From: CADCTB01 sp964479465
GTDB taxonomy: Bacteria; Actinomycetota; Acidimicrobiia; Acidimicrobiales; AC-14
Reading direction: 5' to 3'
Length of the DNA: 41,443 nt
Assembly: GCA_964479465.1 (NCBI GenBank)
Contig: CAYZMG010000036.1
Location: 1 to 41,443 of the forward strand
In this document: piece by piece, positions 1-7,412 of the stretch
How positions within the stretch are numbered: the stretch's first letter is position 1
How the letters are laid out: each line of letters starts with the position of its first letter
Translations under genes and position numbers: made by a program
The notes under the pieces: model-generated
What the model was told of the DNA's origin: nothing
Seen by the model: the letters and a program-made list of their open reading frames with translations, nothing else
Databases searched by the model: none

Positions 1-826
1 CGACCACGGCGTCGAGGAGGAGGCGGACGCCGAAGTTGGTCAGGGCCGAGCCGACGAAGAGCGGGCTCGTCTCGCCCGCCAGGAACGAGGGGCCGTCGAC
101 ATCGGCGCCGACTTCGTCCACCAGGGCGCAGTCCTCCAACGCAGCACTCCAAGCGGGGCCCTCCTCTTCCCCGGCGCGACGAAAGTCGATCTGTTCCTCG
201 GGCGCCGCGGTTGCACCCCGGGCTGTCCGGGTGAAGCGTACGAACTCGCCAGTTCGACGATCGATGACCCCCCGGAAGTCCCCTGGGATGCCGACTGGCC
301 AGGTGACGGGGGTGGGCCGCAGCCCGATGCGGGCCTCGATCTCGTCGAGCAGCTCCAGCGGATCGCGACCTGGGCGGTCGTACTTGTTCAGGAACGTGAG
401 GATGGGCATGTTGCGCGCCCGGCACACCTCGAACAGCTTCAATGTCTGGGCCTCGATGCCCTTGGCCACGTCGAGGACCATCACCGCGGCATCGGCTGCC
501 GCCAGCACCCGGTACGTGTCTTCAGAGAAGTCGCGGTGGCCCGGCGTGTCGAGCAAGTTGACGACGTGGCCCCGGTAGCGGAACTGCAGGGCCGTGGAGG
601 TGATGGAGATGCCCCGCTGCTGCTCCATCGCCATCCAGTCCGAAGTTGCCCGCCGGCGGCCGGCCCGTGCCTTGACCGCCCCGGCTTCGGCCACCGCGCC
701 GGCGTACAGGAGGAACTTCTCGGTGAGAGTGGTCTTGCCGGCGTCGGGATGGCTGATGATGGCGAAGGTGCGCCGGATCGCGGCCTGCTCGGCGATGCCA
801 TCCAGTGCTGGGATGGCCAGAGTCAC
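1..826 (-). CDS. prfC: Peptide chain release factor 3 (N-terminal part, cut by window edge)
   Basis: Translational GTPase that recycles RF1/RF2 from the ribosome after termination. Reading the reverse strand from a GTG at 826 gives about 275 residues, with the P-loop SHPDAGKTT near residues 25-33, the switch-II box DTPGHRDFSEDTYR near residue 92 and an NKYDRPGRDPLELLDE stretch holding the G4 motif. The DFSEDTYR wording and the later TPVTWPVGIPGDFRG segment are typical of RF3 rather than EF-G, LepA or TypA. About half of the usual 530 residues are missing because the window ends. The GTG was chosen because it leaves a short leader before the conserved RRTFAIISHPDAGKT, as in other RF3 proteins. 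It is transcribed divergently from the lipoprotein gene at 896. Confidence 0.93.
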   Translation of the reverse strand, partial: MTLAIPALDGIAEQAAIRRTFAIISHPDAGKTTLTEKFLLYAGAVAEAGAVKARAGRRRATSDWMAMEQQRGISITSTALQFRYRGHVVNLLDTPGHRDFSEDTYRVLAAADAAVMVLDVAKGIEAQTLKLFEVCRARNMPILTFLNKYDRPGRDPLELLDEIEARIGLRPTPVTWPVGIPGDFRGVIDRRTGEFVRFTRTARGATAAPEEQIDFRRAGEEEGPAWSAALEDCALVDEVGADVDGPSFLAGETSPLFVGSALTNFGVRLLLDAVV

Positions 827-895
827 CGGTTGGACTTTACCTACCTGCCGGACGTTGCATATCCAGGGCACAGCGTCAGGCAAGCTTGGTGCCCA

Positions 896-2176
896 GTGAC
901 CCGTCGCCCGTTCACCGCTCCGTCCTTCTCGGTCGTTCTTGTTCTCGTGGCCCTCTTGGCCGCGGCGTGCACCAGCGGGGACGGTGGCCTGGTCGGGTCG
1001 GCGACGACGGCGCCGCCCGTCGAGACGACGGTGGCCGGGGGACAGCCGGGCACGCCGGCGACGGAGCCACCCGCTCCCGCCCCGCCCCGCGTCCAGCTCC
1101 CCCGGCCCATGAAGGCTGTCTGGGTTCATCTCTTCGATGACACCCTGAAGACGCCGGCGGGAATGGCCCGGGTGCTCGACGACGCCGCGTCCGCCGGCCT
1201 GAATGCCGTGTTCGTGCAGGTCGTGCGCCGCCACGACGCTTACTACGACTCCAGGGTGCTCCCCCGGACTCCTGACCCGGCGCTGGCGCCCGGCTTCGAC
1301 GTCCTGGCCGCGGCCATCGACGGTGGCCACGCCAGGGGGCTGCATGTGCATGCCTGGTTCACGGTGGCGACGGCGTGGCACGAGACGTACCGGGACCTCC
1401 AGCTTCCCGCCGGCCACGTGACGCGTGACCACGGCCCGGGCGCGGCCGACCCGTGGATGACGGTATCGAGCACCGGCGTGCAGAGCCGGGAGTACTTCGA
1501 CATCGGCCTCCCCGAGTTGCACACCCACGTCGCCGGCGTCGTCGCCGATATCGCCTCTCGCTATGCGGTCGACGGGGTGCACCTCGACTACGTCCGATAC
1601 GACGGTGCCCAATGGGGCTATCACCCCCGGGCCGTGCAGCGTTTCAGGGCCGAGACCGGATACCAAGGTGTGCCGGCCCCCGGCGAGCGGGTGTGGGCGG
1701 ACTGGCGGCGGGCCCAGAGCCGGGCGATCGTCGAGCGGGCGCGGGCGGCCCTCGCCCGAGCCCGGCCGCAGGCCTTGCTGAGTGCCGCTGTGATCGCCCA
1801 GGGCGCTGGCCCCAGTGGAATCCCAGCGGGCTTCGCCGGCACCCGGGCCTTCGCCGACTACGGCCAGGACTGGGCGGGGTGGGTCTCCGCCGGCCTGCTC
1901 GATCTGGCCGTCCCGATGATGTACGACCGCGAGAGCGTGGCCGAGCAGGCGCAGTGGTACCGCCAGTGGCTGGCCTTCGCCGCCGAGCTGGACCAGCGTC
2001 GGGACGGCGCTGCTGTGGCCGTCGGGGTCGGCGGGTGGTTGAACACCGTGGTGGGCGGGCTCACCCAGGCTCGCGAGGCGCTGTCCCGCACCGCCGGGGT
2101 GGCCGTCTTCTCCTACCAGCAGGACAGCAGCGACGCCGCCCGGGGGTCGTTCCTGCGCGAGCTGGGACGGCTCTGA
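896..2176 (+). CDS. Secreted glycoside hydrolase-like lipoprotein (GHL10/DUF187 type)
   Basis: A 426-residue protein read from a GTG at 896; upstream in-frame sequence overlaps prfC and was not used. Residues 1-25 form a lipoprotein-type signal: basic start, hydrophobic stretch, then LLAAAC with Cys25 as the likely lipidated residue. A Pro/Thr/Gly-rich linker follows to about residue 65. The rest looks like a TIM-barrel of the YngK/DUF187 family: KAVWVHLFDD at the first strand, GLNAVFVQVVRR, GLHVHAWF, and VDGVHLDYVRY carrying the probable catalytic Asp. Known relatives are predicted to cleave bacterial cell-wall or capsule glycans; the substrate here is unknown. It stands alone, convergent with the oxidoreductase gene ending at 2189. 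Confidence 0.8.
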   Translation: MTRRPFTAPSFSVVLVLVALLAAACTSGDGGLVGSATTAPPVETTVAGGQPGTPATEPPAPAPPRVQLPRPMKAVWVHLFDDTLKTPAGMARVLDDAASAGLNAVFVQVVRRHDAYYDSRVLPRTPDPALAPGFDVLAAAIDGGHARGLHVHAWFTVATAWHETYRDLQLPAGHVTRDHGPGAADPWMTVSSTGVQSREYFDIGLPELHTHVAGVVADIASRYAVDGVHLDYVRYDGAQWGYHPRAVQRFRAETGYQGVPAPGERVWADWRRAQSRAIVERARAALARARPQALLSAAVIAQGAGPSGIPAGFAGTRAFADYGQDWAGWVSAGLLDLAVPMMYDRESVAEQAQWYRQWLAFAAELDQRRDGAAVAVGVGGWLNTVVGGLTQAREALSRTAGVAVFSYQQDSSDAARGSFLRELGRL

Positions 2177-2188
2177 CCGGGCATCACG

Positions 2189-3220
2189 TCAGACGGTGAT
2201 GACGACCTTGCCCCGGACCTGGCCCTTCAGCAGGGAGCGGATGGCCGCCGGCACCTCGCTGAGGGGATAGGTCCGGTCGATCGCCGGCGCCACCTTGCCG
2301 GCATCGATCAGCTCACCCAGCGCCAGCAGGTCGGCGCTGTTCTCCGAGGCCATCAGCGAACCGAGCTTCTGGCCGACGAAGGGCGACAGCAGCGTGGCCC
2401 GCACCTGGCGGTCGATGCCGCCGAGCCAGCGCCCGTCGGTCATCCCTCCGACGATCACCAGCCGCCCGCGAGGGGCGAGGGCCCGCCGGAGGCGGGACAG
2501 GGGGTTGCTGCCTCCGATGTCGAGGATGACGTCGTAGCGGTGGTCGCCGCCCGCGAAGTCCTCCCGGGAGTAGTCGACGACATGGTCGGCGCCGATCTCG
2601 CGCACGAAGTCGACCTTCGCCGGGCCGCTCACGCCCGTCACCTCGGCACCGAAGGCCTTGGCGATCTGGACGGCGAAGCTGCCGACCCCGCCTGACGCAC
2701 CGATGACCAGGACCTTCTCGCCGGCCATGACCTTGGCCCGGTCACGCACGGCCTGGAGGGCGGTCACGCCGGAGATGGGAGTCGCCGCCGCCTGGTCGAA
2801 GGAGAGGGTTGCCGGCTTGGGTGCGAGCTTGCCCGGTTTCGCCGCCACGTACTCGGCGAAGGCGCCCTCGGAGGTGCCGAACACCTCGTCGCCCGGGGTG
2901 AACCCGGTCACGTCCCGACCGACCGACTCGACGGTCCCGGCGAAGCAGCGGCCCGGGCTCCTGGCCTTGGGGGCCCGGATACCGAAGCCGGCGGCGCGCA
3001 TGAGGTAGGGGAGGCCGGCCATGACGTGCCACGTGCCCCGGTCGACGCTGGCGGCCACCACACGGACCAAGACCTCGTCGTCTCCAATCGCCGGCCGGGC
3101 GATCTCGGCCACGCGGAGCACCTCTTCGGGAGCGACGCCGTAGGCGTCCTGGACGATCGCCCGCATCGTGGCGGGGGTGGCTTCGGGCGGCGTCGACTGG
3201 TCGATCGTTGCGGGGTTCAT
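2189..3220 (-). CDS. NAD(P)-dependent medium-chain dehydrogenase/quinone oxidoreductase
   Basis: A 343-residue MDR-superfamily protein. The GroES-like N-terminal half includes DEVLVRVVAASVDRGTWH and the GDEVFGTSEGAFAEY segment; the Rossmann half contains the glycine motif VIGASGGVGSFAVQ and GADHVVDY. The Cys/His cluster of zinc alcohol dehydrogenases is not evident, so it belongs with zinc-free quinone oxidoreductases that reduce alkenals or quinones with NADPH. The ATG at 3220 lies 72 bp from the divergent TetR gene, and two CTTACNNNGTAAG palindromes sit between them. This suggests repression by that TetR protein and induction by a toxic electrophile, which is an inference from context. The exact substrate cannot be told. 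Confidence 0.85.
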   Translation of the reverse strand: MNPATIDQSTPPEATPATMRAIVQDAYGVAPEEVLRVAEIARPAIGDDEVLVRVVAASVDRGTWHVMAGLPYLMRAAGFGIRAPKARSPGRCFAGTVESVGRDVTGFTPGDEVFGTSEGAFAEYVAAKPGKLAPKPATLSFDQAAATPISGVTALQAVRDRAKVMAGEKVLVIGASGGVGSFAVQIAKAFGAEVTGVSGPAKVDFVREIGADHVVDYSREDFAGGDHRYDVILDIGGSNPLSRLRRALAPRGRLVIVGGMTDGRWLGGIDRQVRATLLSPFVGQKLGSLMASENSADLLALGELIDAGKVAPAIDRTYPLSEVPAAIRSLLKGQVRGKVVITV

Positions 3221-3241
3221 GGTGGCTCCGATGGTCAGATG

Positions 3242-3276
3242 CTTACGATGTAAGTAACGTATACTTACGTCGTAAG
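3242..3276. promoter_or_regulatory. Tandem TetR-type operators
   Basis: Two perfect 13-bp palindromes of the form CTTACNNNGTAAG lie at 3242-3254 (CTTACGATGTAAG) and 3264-3276 (CTTACGTCGTAAG). Their centres are 22 bp apart, about two helical turns, so two dimers could bind the same DNA face. They fill the gap between the divergent oxidoreductase and TetR genes; the strong ribosome binding site AAGGAGG at 3283-3289 follows directly. Binding by the adjacent TetR protein is inferred. Confidence 0.75.
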
Positions 3277-3292
3277 TAAGTCAAGGAGGGAT

Positions 3293-3940
3293 ATGACCGA
3301 GGTCCGAACTCGACTGAGCCGAGAGCGGGTGCTGGCCGGCGCCGTCTCCTTCGCTGACGAGCGCGGCATCGAGTCGCTCACCATGCGAAGGCTCGGAGAG
3401 GCCCTCGGCGTCGAGGCCATGTCCCTCTACAACCACGTGGCCAACAAGGACCAGCTCCTCGACGGCATGGTCGACATCGTTTTCGGCGAGGTCGGGTTGC
3501 CCTCGGGCGATGTCGACTGGAGGACGGCGATGCGCCGGCGGGCGGTGTCGGCCCGCCAGGTTCTCGCCCGTCACCGGTGGGCGATCGGTCTCATGGAGTC
3601 CCGGACCTCGCCCGGTCCGGCGACCCTCCGCCACCACGATGCGGTGATCGGGTGCCTCCGGGGGGCCGGCTTCTCTGTCGAGTTGGCTGCCCACGCCTTC
3701 GCCCTGCTCGACAGCTACATCTACGGGTTCGCCCTCCAGGAGGCCACCCTGCCCTTCGACACCGCCGAGCAGACCGCCGAGGTGGCAGAGATGATCCTGT
3801 CGGGCCTCCAACCCGACGAGTACCCGCACCTCACCGAGCTGGCGGTCGAGCACGTCCTGCAGCCGGGCTATGACTACGGGAACGAGTTCGAGTTCGGCCT
3901 CGACCTGATCCTCGACGGGCTGGAGCTCGCGGCCGGATAG
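3293..3940 (+). CDS. TetR/AcrR-family transcriptional repressor
   Basis: A 215-residue protein. Residues about 8-55 are the TetR DNA-binding domain: LSRERVLAGAVSFADERG, then the helix-turn-helix TMRRLGEALGVEAMSLYNHV and the typical NKDQLLDGMVD. The rest is an all-helical ligand-binding and dimerisation region resembling the TetR C-terminal type found in tetracycline-repressor-like proteins. The ATG at 3293 is supported by AAGGAGG just upstream. It probably controls itself and the divergent oxidoreductase gene through the two palindromes between them. The inducer is unknown. Confidence 0.9.
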   Translation: MTEVRTRLSRERVLAGAVSFADERGIESLTMRRLGEALGVEAMSLYNHVANKDQLLDGMVDIVFGEVGLPSGDVDWRTAMRRRAVSARQVLARHRWAIGLMESRTSPGPATLRHHDAVIGCLRGAGFSVELAAHAFALLDSYIYGFALQEATLPFDTAEQTAEVAEMILSGLQPDEYPHLTELAVEHVLQPGYDYGNEFEFGLDLILDGLELAAG

Positions 3941-3954
3941 GGGCGCCAAGCCTG

Positions 3955-4064
3955 CTACGGTTTCCCGGAACTCCGGAGGGGAGTAGCCCCGCGAGGCAGC
4001 GTCGACAATCCGGCTTCGGCCCGGTGCTGCCAGCTCGAAACTGAGCGGGCAAGACCTTCGGTGA
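3955..4064 (+). ncRNA. yybP-ykoY-type manganese riboswitch
   Basis: The leader of terC carries the two hallmark stretches of this riboswitch class: GGGGAGTAGC (3978-3987) and GGGCAAGACC (4047-4056). Between them are nested helices: CCCCGC near 3987 can pair with GCGGG near 4045, and GGCAGC can pair with GCTGCC around a CCGGCTTCGGCCCGG hairpin. TerC-family exporters are a well-known target of this Mn(II)-sensing RNA. Boundaries are estimated. The ribosome binding site AAGAAGGGGA lies about 15 nt past the last motif, so control could act on translation or termination. Confidence 0.8.
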
Positions 4065-4089
4065 CATCCAAGCAAGAAGGGGAGTCACC

Positions 4090-5091
4090 GTGGTCATCAA
4101 CTCACTCGCCGCCGTCTCGGGCGATGGCAGATTCGCCGAGATCGACGTCCCACTATGGGGGTGGGCGGCACTCGTCTTCGGCATCTCCGTCCTGCTGATC
4201 GGTGACCTCCTCATCGTCCACCGCAAGCCCCACGCGGTCTCCTTCCGCGAGGCGGCCATCGAGAGCTCTGTGTGGATCGCCATCGGTGTGGCGTTCACGG
4301 GCGTTATGGCCGTGTGGTTCGGGGGCGACGCTGCCGGCGAGTACATCACCGGCTATCTCATCGAGAAGAGCCTCTCGATCGACAACGTCTTCGTGTGGGC
4401 GGTGCTGTTCTCGTACTTCGCCGTGCCCAAGGAGTACCAGTTCCGCGTCCTCTTCTGGGGCATCTTCGGCGCCTTGGTCCTGCGGGCGATCTTCATTTTC
4501 GCCGGGGTGGCGCTGATCGAGCGCTTCGACTGGATCCTGTACGTCTTCGGCGCCTTCCTGATCGTGACCGCGGTGCGGATCGCCCGTCACAGCGAGACTG
4601 AAGTCCACCCCGACAAGAACCCCGTCCTCAGGCTGATGCGGCGCGTCCTGCCCTCCACCAGTGAGTACGACGGGCAGAAGATGTTCACCCGCCGGTCCGG
4701 CAAGCTCCTGGCCACCCCGCTGTTCATCGTGCTCGTGCTGGTGGAGACCACCGACGTCGTCTTCGCTATCGACTCGGTGCCGGCCATCCTGGCCGTGAGC
4801 CGGGAGCCGTTCATCGTCTTCGCGTCGAACGCCTTCGCCATCATGGGCCTGCGGGCCCTGTACTTCCTGCTGGCCGGCATGGCGGGGAAGTTCCGGTACC
4901 TGAACATCGGCCTGGGCTTCATCCTGGGCTTCGTCGGCGTGAAGATGATGGTCGTCGAGTGGTACCACCCGCCCCAGTGGCTATCGCTGGGCGTGATCGC
5001 CCTCGCCCTGACGGTTGCCATCGTGGCGTCGTTGCGGGCAGACCGGAAAGCGTCCGAGTCGGTTGTCGATGGAGGAGGAGACCACTCGTGA
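4090..5091 (+). CDS. terC: TerC/Alx-family membrane protein, probable manganese exporter
   Basis: A 333-residue integral membrane protein with about eight to nine hydrophobic segments. The two family signatures with acidic residues inside membrane segments are present: LSIDNVFVWAVLF and VETTDVVFAIDSVPAIL. Members linked to yybP-ykoY riboswitches export Mn(II) or supply it to exported enzymes; others are annotated as tellurium resistance. Translation starts at a GTG (4090) behind AAGAAGGGGA. The stop overlaps the GTG of the universal stress gene (GTGA), so the two are translationally coupled. The riboswitch upstream supports a manganese role over a tellurite role. Confidence 0.9.
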   Translation: MVINSLAAVSGDGRFAEIDVPLWGWAALVFGISVLLIGDLLIVHRKPHAVSFREAAIESSVWIAIGVAFTGVMAVWFGGDAAGEYITGYLIEKSLSIDNVFVWAVLFSYFAVPKEYQFRVLFWGIFGALVLRAIFIFAGVALIERFDWILYVFGAFLIVTAVRIARHSETEVHPDKNPVLRLMRRVLPSTSEYDGQKMFTRRSGKLLATPLFIVLVLVETTDVVFAIDSVPAILAVSREPFIVFASNAFAIMGLRALYFLLAGMAGKFRYLNIGLGFILGFVGVKMMVVEWYHPPQWLSLGVIALALTVAIVASLRADRKASESVVDGGGDHS

Positions 5092-5510
5092 CCGGAGTCG
5101 TGGTTGTCGGCGTCGATGGGTCGCAGGAAGCGCAGCTCGCCCTCACCTGGGCGGCGGAGGAGGCCAAGCTGCGGGGCGCACGGCTGCGGGTGGTGCACGT
5201 GTGGTCCTATCTCGCCCAGTCCGGAGAGGCGTTCGACCCCGCCTACGGCGACGACGACGCTCGCCGGCTCCTTCAGGAGTCGGTCGCCGGCCTCGGCGAC
5301 GAGGTCGATGTCGAGCTGGCGCCCGTCTGCGACCTTCCCGCTAGGGGCCTGCTGGACTCGGCGCAGGACGCCGACCTCCTCGTCGTCGGGGCCCGGGGCA
5401 TGGGTGGGTTCCGGGGGCTGCTGCTCGGGTCGGTCAGCCAACAGGTGGCCCAGCACTCGCTGTGCCCGGTCGTGATCGTGCCTCAGCGGGACGATTCGCC
5501 GCCGGCGTAG
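5088..5510 (+). CDS. Universal stress protein (UspA family)
   Basis: A 140-residue cytoplasmic protein starting at a GTG that overlaps the terC stop by 4 nt; GGAGGAGGAG at 5071-5080 is its ribosome binding site. It shows the UspA fold: VVVGVDGSQEAQLALTWA at the N terminus, LRVVHVW for the second strand, and the ATP-binding pattern G-2x-G-9x-G-S in GARGMGGFRGLLLGSVS, followed by CPVVIVP. It is therefore probably an ATP-binding Usp. Coupling to terC suggests use during metal or redox stress, which is an inference from position. Confidence 0.92.
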   Translation: MTGVVVVGVDGSQEAQLALTWAAEEAKLRGARLRVVHVWSYLAQSGEAFDPAYGDDDARRLLQESVAGLGDEVDVELAPVCDLPARGLLDSAQDADLLVVGARGMGGFRGLLLGSVSQQVAQHSLCPVVIVPQRDDSPPA

Positions 5511-5527
5511 CCTCGCGTACGGTGAGG

Positions 5528-5816
5528 ATGCCGATGTTCGCCCCCGTCCACCGGGCGCCGGCCGTGGTGGTGGACTCCGGCATGACCGTCGACGGGTGGA
5601 TCCCGGTCGATCCAGGAACCCTCGAAAACCAGGTTTCCCGGGGTGGCCTACGGAGGGCGGGGCATCTGCTGGCTGGAGTTCGGCCACGCCAAGGTCGACG
5701 TCACGTTCCTCAGTGGCCAAGCGCCCACGGGTGGCCTCGACGGGCCGTCGCCGGCGTACGTCGCCGACAAGGTGGAGTTCGGCCGCAGCCGGGTCAGGCG
5801 CTGGTTCGGTCCATGA
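5528..5816 (+). pseudogene. Remnant of a FAD-dependent pyridine nucleotide-disulfide oxidoreductase
   Basis: Two pieces of a sulfide:quinone-reductase-like flavoprotein survive in different frames. Frame A from 5534 reads FAPVHRAPAVVVDSGMTVDG then WIPVDPGTLE, the usual run-up to the second flavin-binding segment. A one-base shift near 5623 moves to frame B, which reads TRFPGVAYGGRGICWLEFGH and ends KVEFGRSRVRRWFGP before TGA at 5814-5816, a typical C terminus of this family. About 250 N-terminal residues are absent, and the segment that should lie between FPGV and YGGRGIC (normally a YAIGD motif and some 50-60 residues) is deleted. The assignment rests on my memory of family sequences, not a search. 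Confidence 0.65.
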
Positions 5817-5820
5817 AATG

Positions 5821-5858
5821 CACGACCGCCCCGGCTGGCGGGAGCCGGGGCGGTCGTG
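5821..5858. terminator. Strong bidirectional hairpin terminator
   Basis: A perfect 16-bp inverted repeat, CACGACCGCCCCGGCT (5821-5836) and its complement (5843-5858), around the 6-nt loop GGCGGG. It sits between the rightward remnant/usp side and the leftward multicopper oxidase gene ending at 5881. No clear T-run follows on either side, so Rho-independent termination is likely but not certain. Confidence 0.75.
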
Positions 5859-5880
5859 ACTTGGGGCCCCGACGGGCGGG

Positions 5881-7320
5881 TTAGGTGACCACCAGGGCGG
5901 TGACCATTCCGAACATGCCCTTCTCCATGCTCTCGGCGTGGGTGAGGATGTGGCAGTGCCAGACCCAGGTGCCGACCTCGGTGGCGTGAATCAGGACCGT
6001 GTAGCGCTCACCCGGGGCCACGTTGATCGTGTCCGCCTCGTAGGGCTGGGGCAGCGGGAAGCCGTCCTTGGCGATGACCAGCTGGGCCATGCCGTGCATG
6101 TGCATCGGGTGGGCCATGACGCCCTCGTTGAGGTAGTTGACCTCGATCCACTCGCCCTGCTTGGCCACGACCGGGGCGGTCGCGGGGAAGGACTTGCCGT
6201 TGATGGCGTAGCCGATGACGCCGGCGTCGTTGACCATCATGTTGTGCCGCTGGCTCACGGTGACGCCGGCGGGCACGGGGAGCCGGCCGACCAGGATGGT
6301 GCCGGCCAGGCCGTCAGGCACCTGGTGCACGGCGTTGTGGTGGGAGTGGTACATGCCCACGGCGGGAGTGGACTGGGCGGTGAAGGAGTAGGTGAAGGTC
6401 TCACCCGACTTCACCGGCGGCTGGGTGATGTAGGTCGTGCCGTCGGCGGCGTTCGGGGTGATGAGCCCGTGGAAGTGGATGGAGGTCGACTCGGGGAGCT
6501 GGTTCGTCAGCACGACCTGAACCTTGTCGCCCGAGTCCACGTTGATCGTCGGTCCGGGGACCGTGCCGTTGTAGGTCCAGGCGTCGACGAACTTGCCCGG
6601 CTCGACCTCCCACTTGACGATCGAGGTGGTCAGCTCGAAGACCTTGGTGCCGTCGGCCAGCACCCGGGGGGCGAGGTCCTGGCCACCGAGGCCCTGGGTC
6701 TTGGCCGGGAAGGCCTTGATCGAGGACTCCATGACCGCGTCCATCTCGTCGCTGGTCATGGCGCCGGCGCCGGCGGCGTGCCCGTGGCCGTCATCGGATG
6801 CCGCGGCGGAGCCTCCGCCCTCGGTGACGACCAGGGTGCCCGTCATGCCGGCAGGGGCGTGGCCGGCGATCTGGCAGAGGAGGTTGTACGTGCCGGGCGC
6901 CAGGCCGGCGAGGCTCAGGTTGAAGGTCTCGCCGGCGCCGACCAGCGGCGTCCGGAAGTCGGTCCCTTCGATGGCGAGGTCGTGCGGCACAGCGCCGTCG
7001 TTGTGCACGGCGAGCGTGCCGCCCGAGGCGATGGTGACCGACGACGGGTCGAGGGCGAACTCGGTGAGGTGGATGGTCGCCGTGGAGGGCGCACCGCCGC
7101 CGGCGCCGCCCGTGCCAGAACCGGCCTCGTCGATGGCCCGCCAGCCCAGGCCTACGCCGAACACGCCGGCGATCAGGGCCATCGCCGAGAGGATCACCGC
7201 GAGCATCATCAGGTTGTCGCCGCGAGGCGACTGGGCCGGCCGTGAGGTCCGGCGGGGTCGGTGGCCGTTGGGCTCGGGTGAGCGGCTCGGCGAGGGCGCG
7301 GGTTCGAACGTCGTCGTCAT
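5881..7320 (-). CDS. Membrane-anchored multicopper oxidase with extra N-terminal cupredoxin
   Basis: A 479-residue protein. After a Pro/Arg-rich cytoplasmic start, one transmembrane segment (about 38-60) anchors it. Residues about 80-165 form a plastocyanin-like domain with a full type-1 copper set (VPHDL, then C-x4-H-x4-M in LLCQIAGHAPAGM). Two more cupredoxin domains follow with the four HxH motifs of a two-domain oxidase: SIHFHG, YHSHH, HPMHMHG and WVWHCHILTHAESMEKGM. The last carries type-1 ligands and the others the trinuclear centre, so this looks like a laccase-type enzyme and not a NirK nitrite reductase, which would have a type-1 Cys in the first of the pair. The N-terminal domain may pass electrons to the oxidase. 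Substrate unknown. Confidence 0.85.
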   Translation of the reverse strand: MTTTFEPAPSPSRSPEPNGHRPRRTSRPAQSPRGDNLMMLAVILSAMALIAGVFGVGLGWRAIDEAGSGTGGAGGGAPSTATIHLTEFALDPSSVTIASGGTLAVHNDGAVPHDLAIEGTDFRTPLVGAGETFNLSLAGLAPGTYNLLCQIAGHAPAGMTGTLVVTEGGGSAAASDDGHGHAAGAGAMTSDEMDAVMESSIKAFPAKTQGLGGQDLAPRVLADGTKVFELTTSIVKWEVEPGKFVDAWTYNGTVPGPTINVDSGDKVQVVLTNQLPESTSIHFHGLITPNAADGTTYITQPPVKSGETFTYSFTAQSTPAVGMYHSHHNAVHQVPDGLAGTILVGRLPVPAGVTVSQRHNMMVNDAGVIGYAINGKSFPATAPVVAKQGEWIEVNYLNEGVMAHPMHMHGMAQLVIAKDGFPLPQPYEADTINVAPGERYTVLIHATEVGTWVWHCHILTHAESMEKGMFGMVTALVVT

Positions 7321-7412
7321 GGTCGCAATCCTGAAGGAGCGACCTTGGCGCCGACAGGGCCGGTCGTCGGCGGGCGACTAGGGCCGATAGTCCCAAATCC
7401 GGCCCAAATCGG

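Noticed and set aside
5938..7245. Long forward frame opposite the multicopper oxidase
   Set aside because: Antisense shadow; copper-ligand motifs are on the reverse strand.
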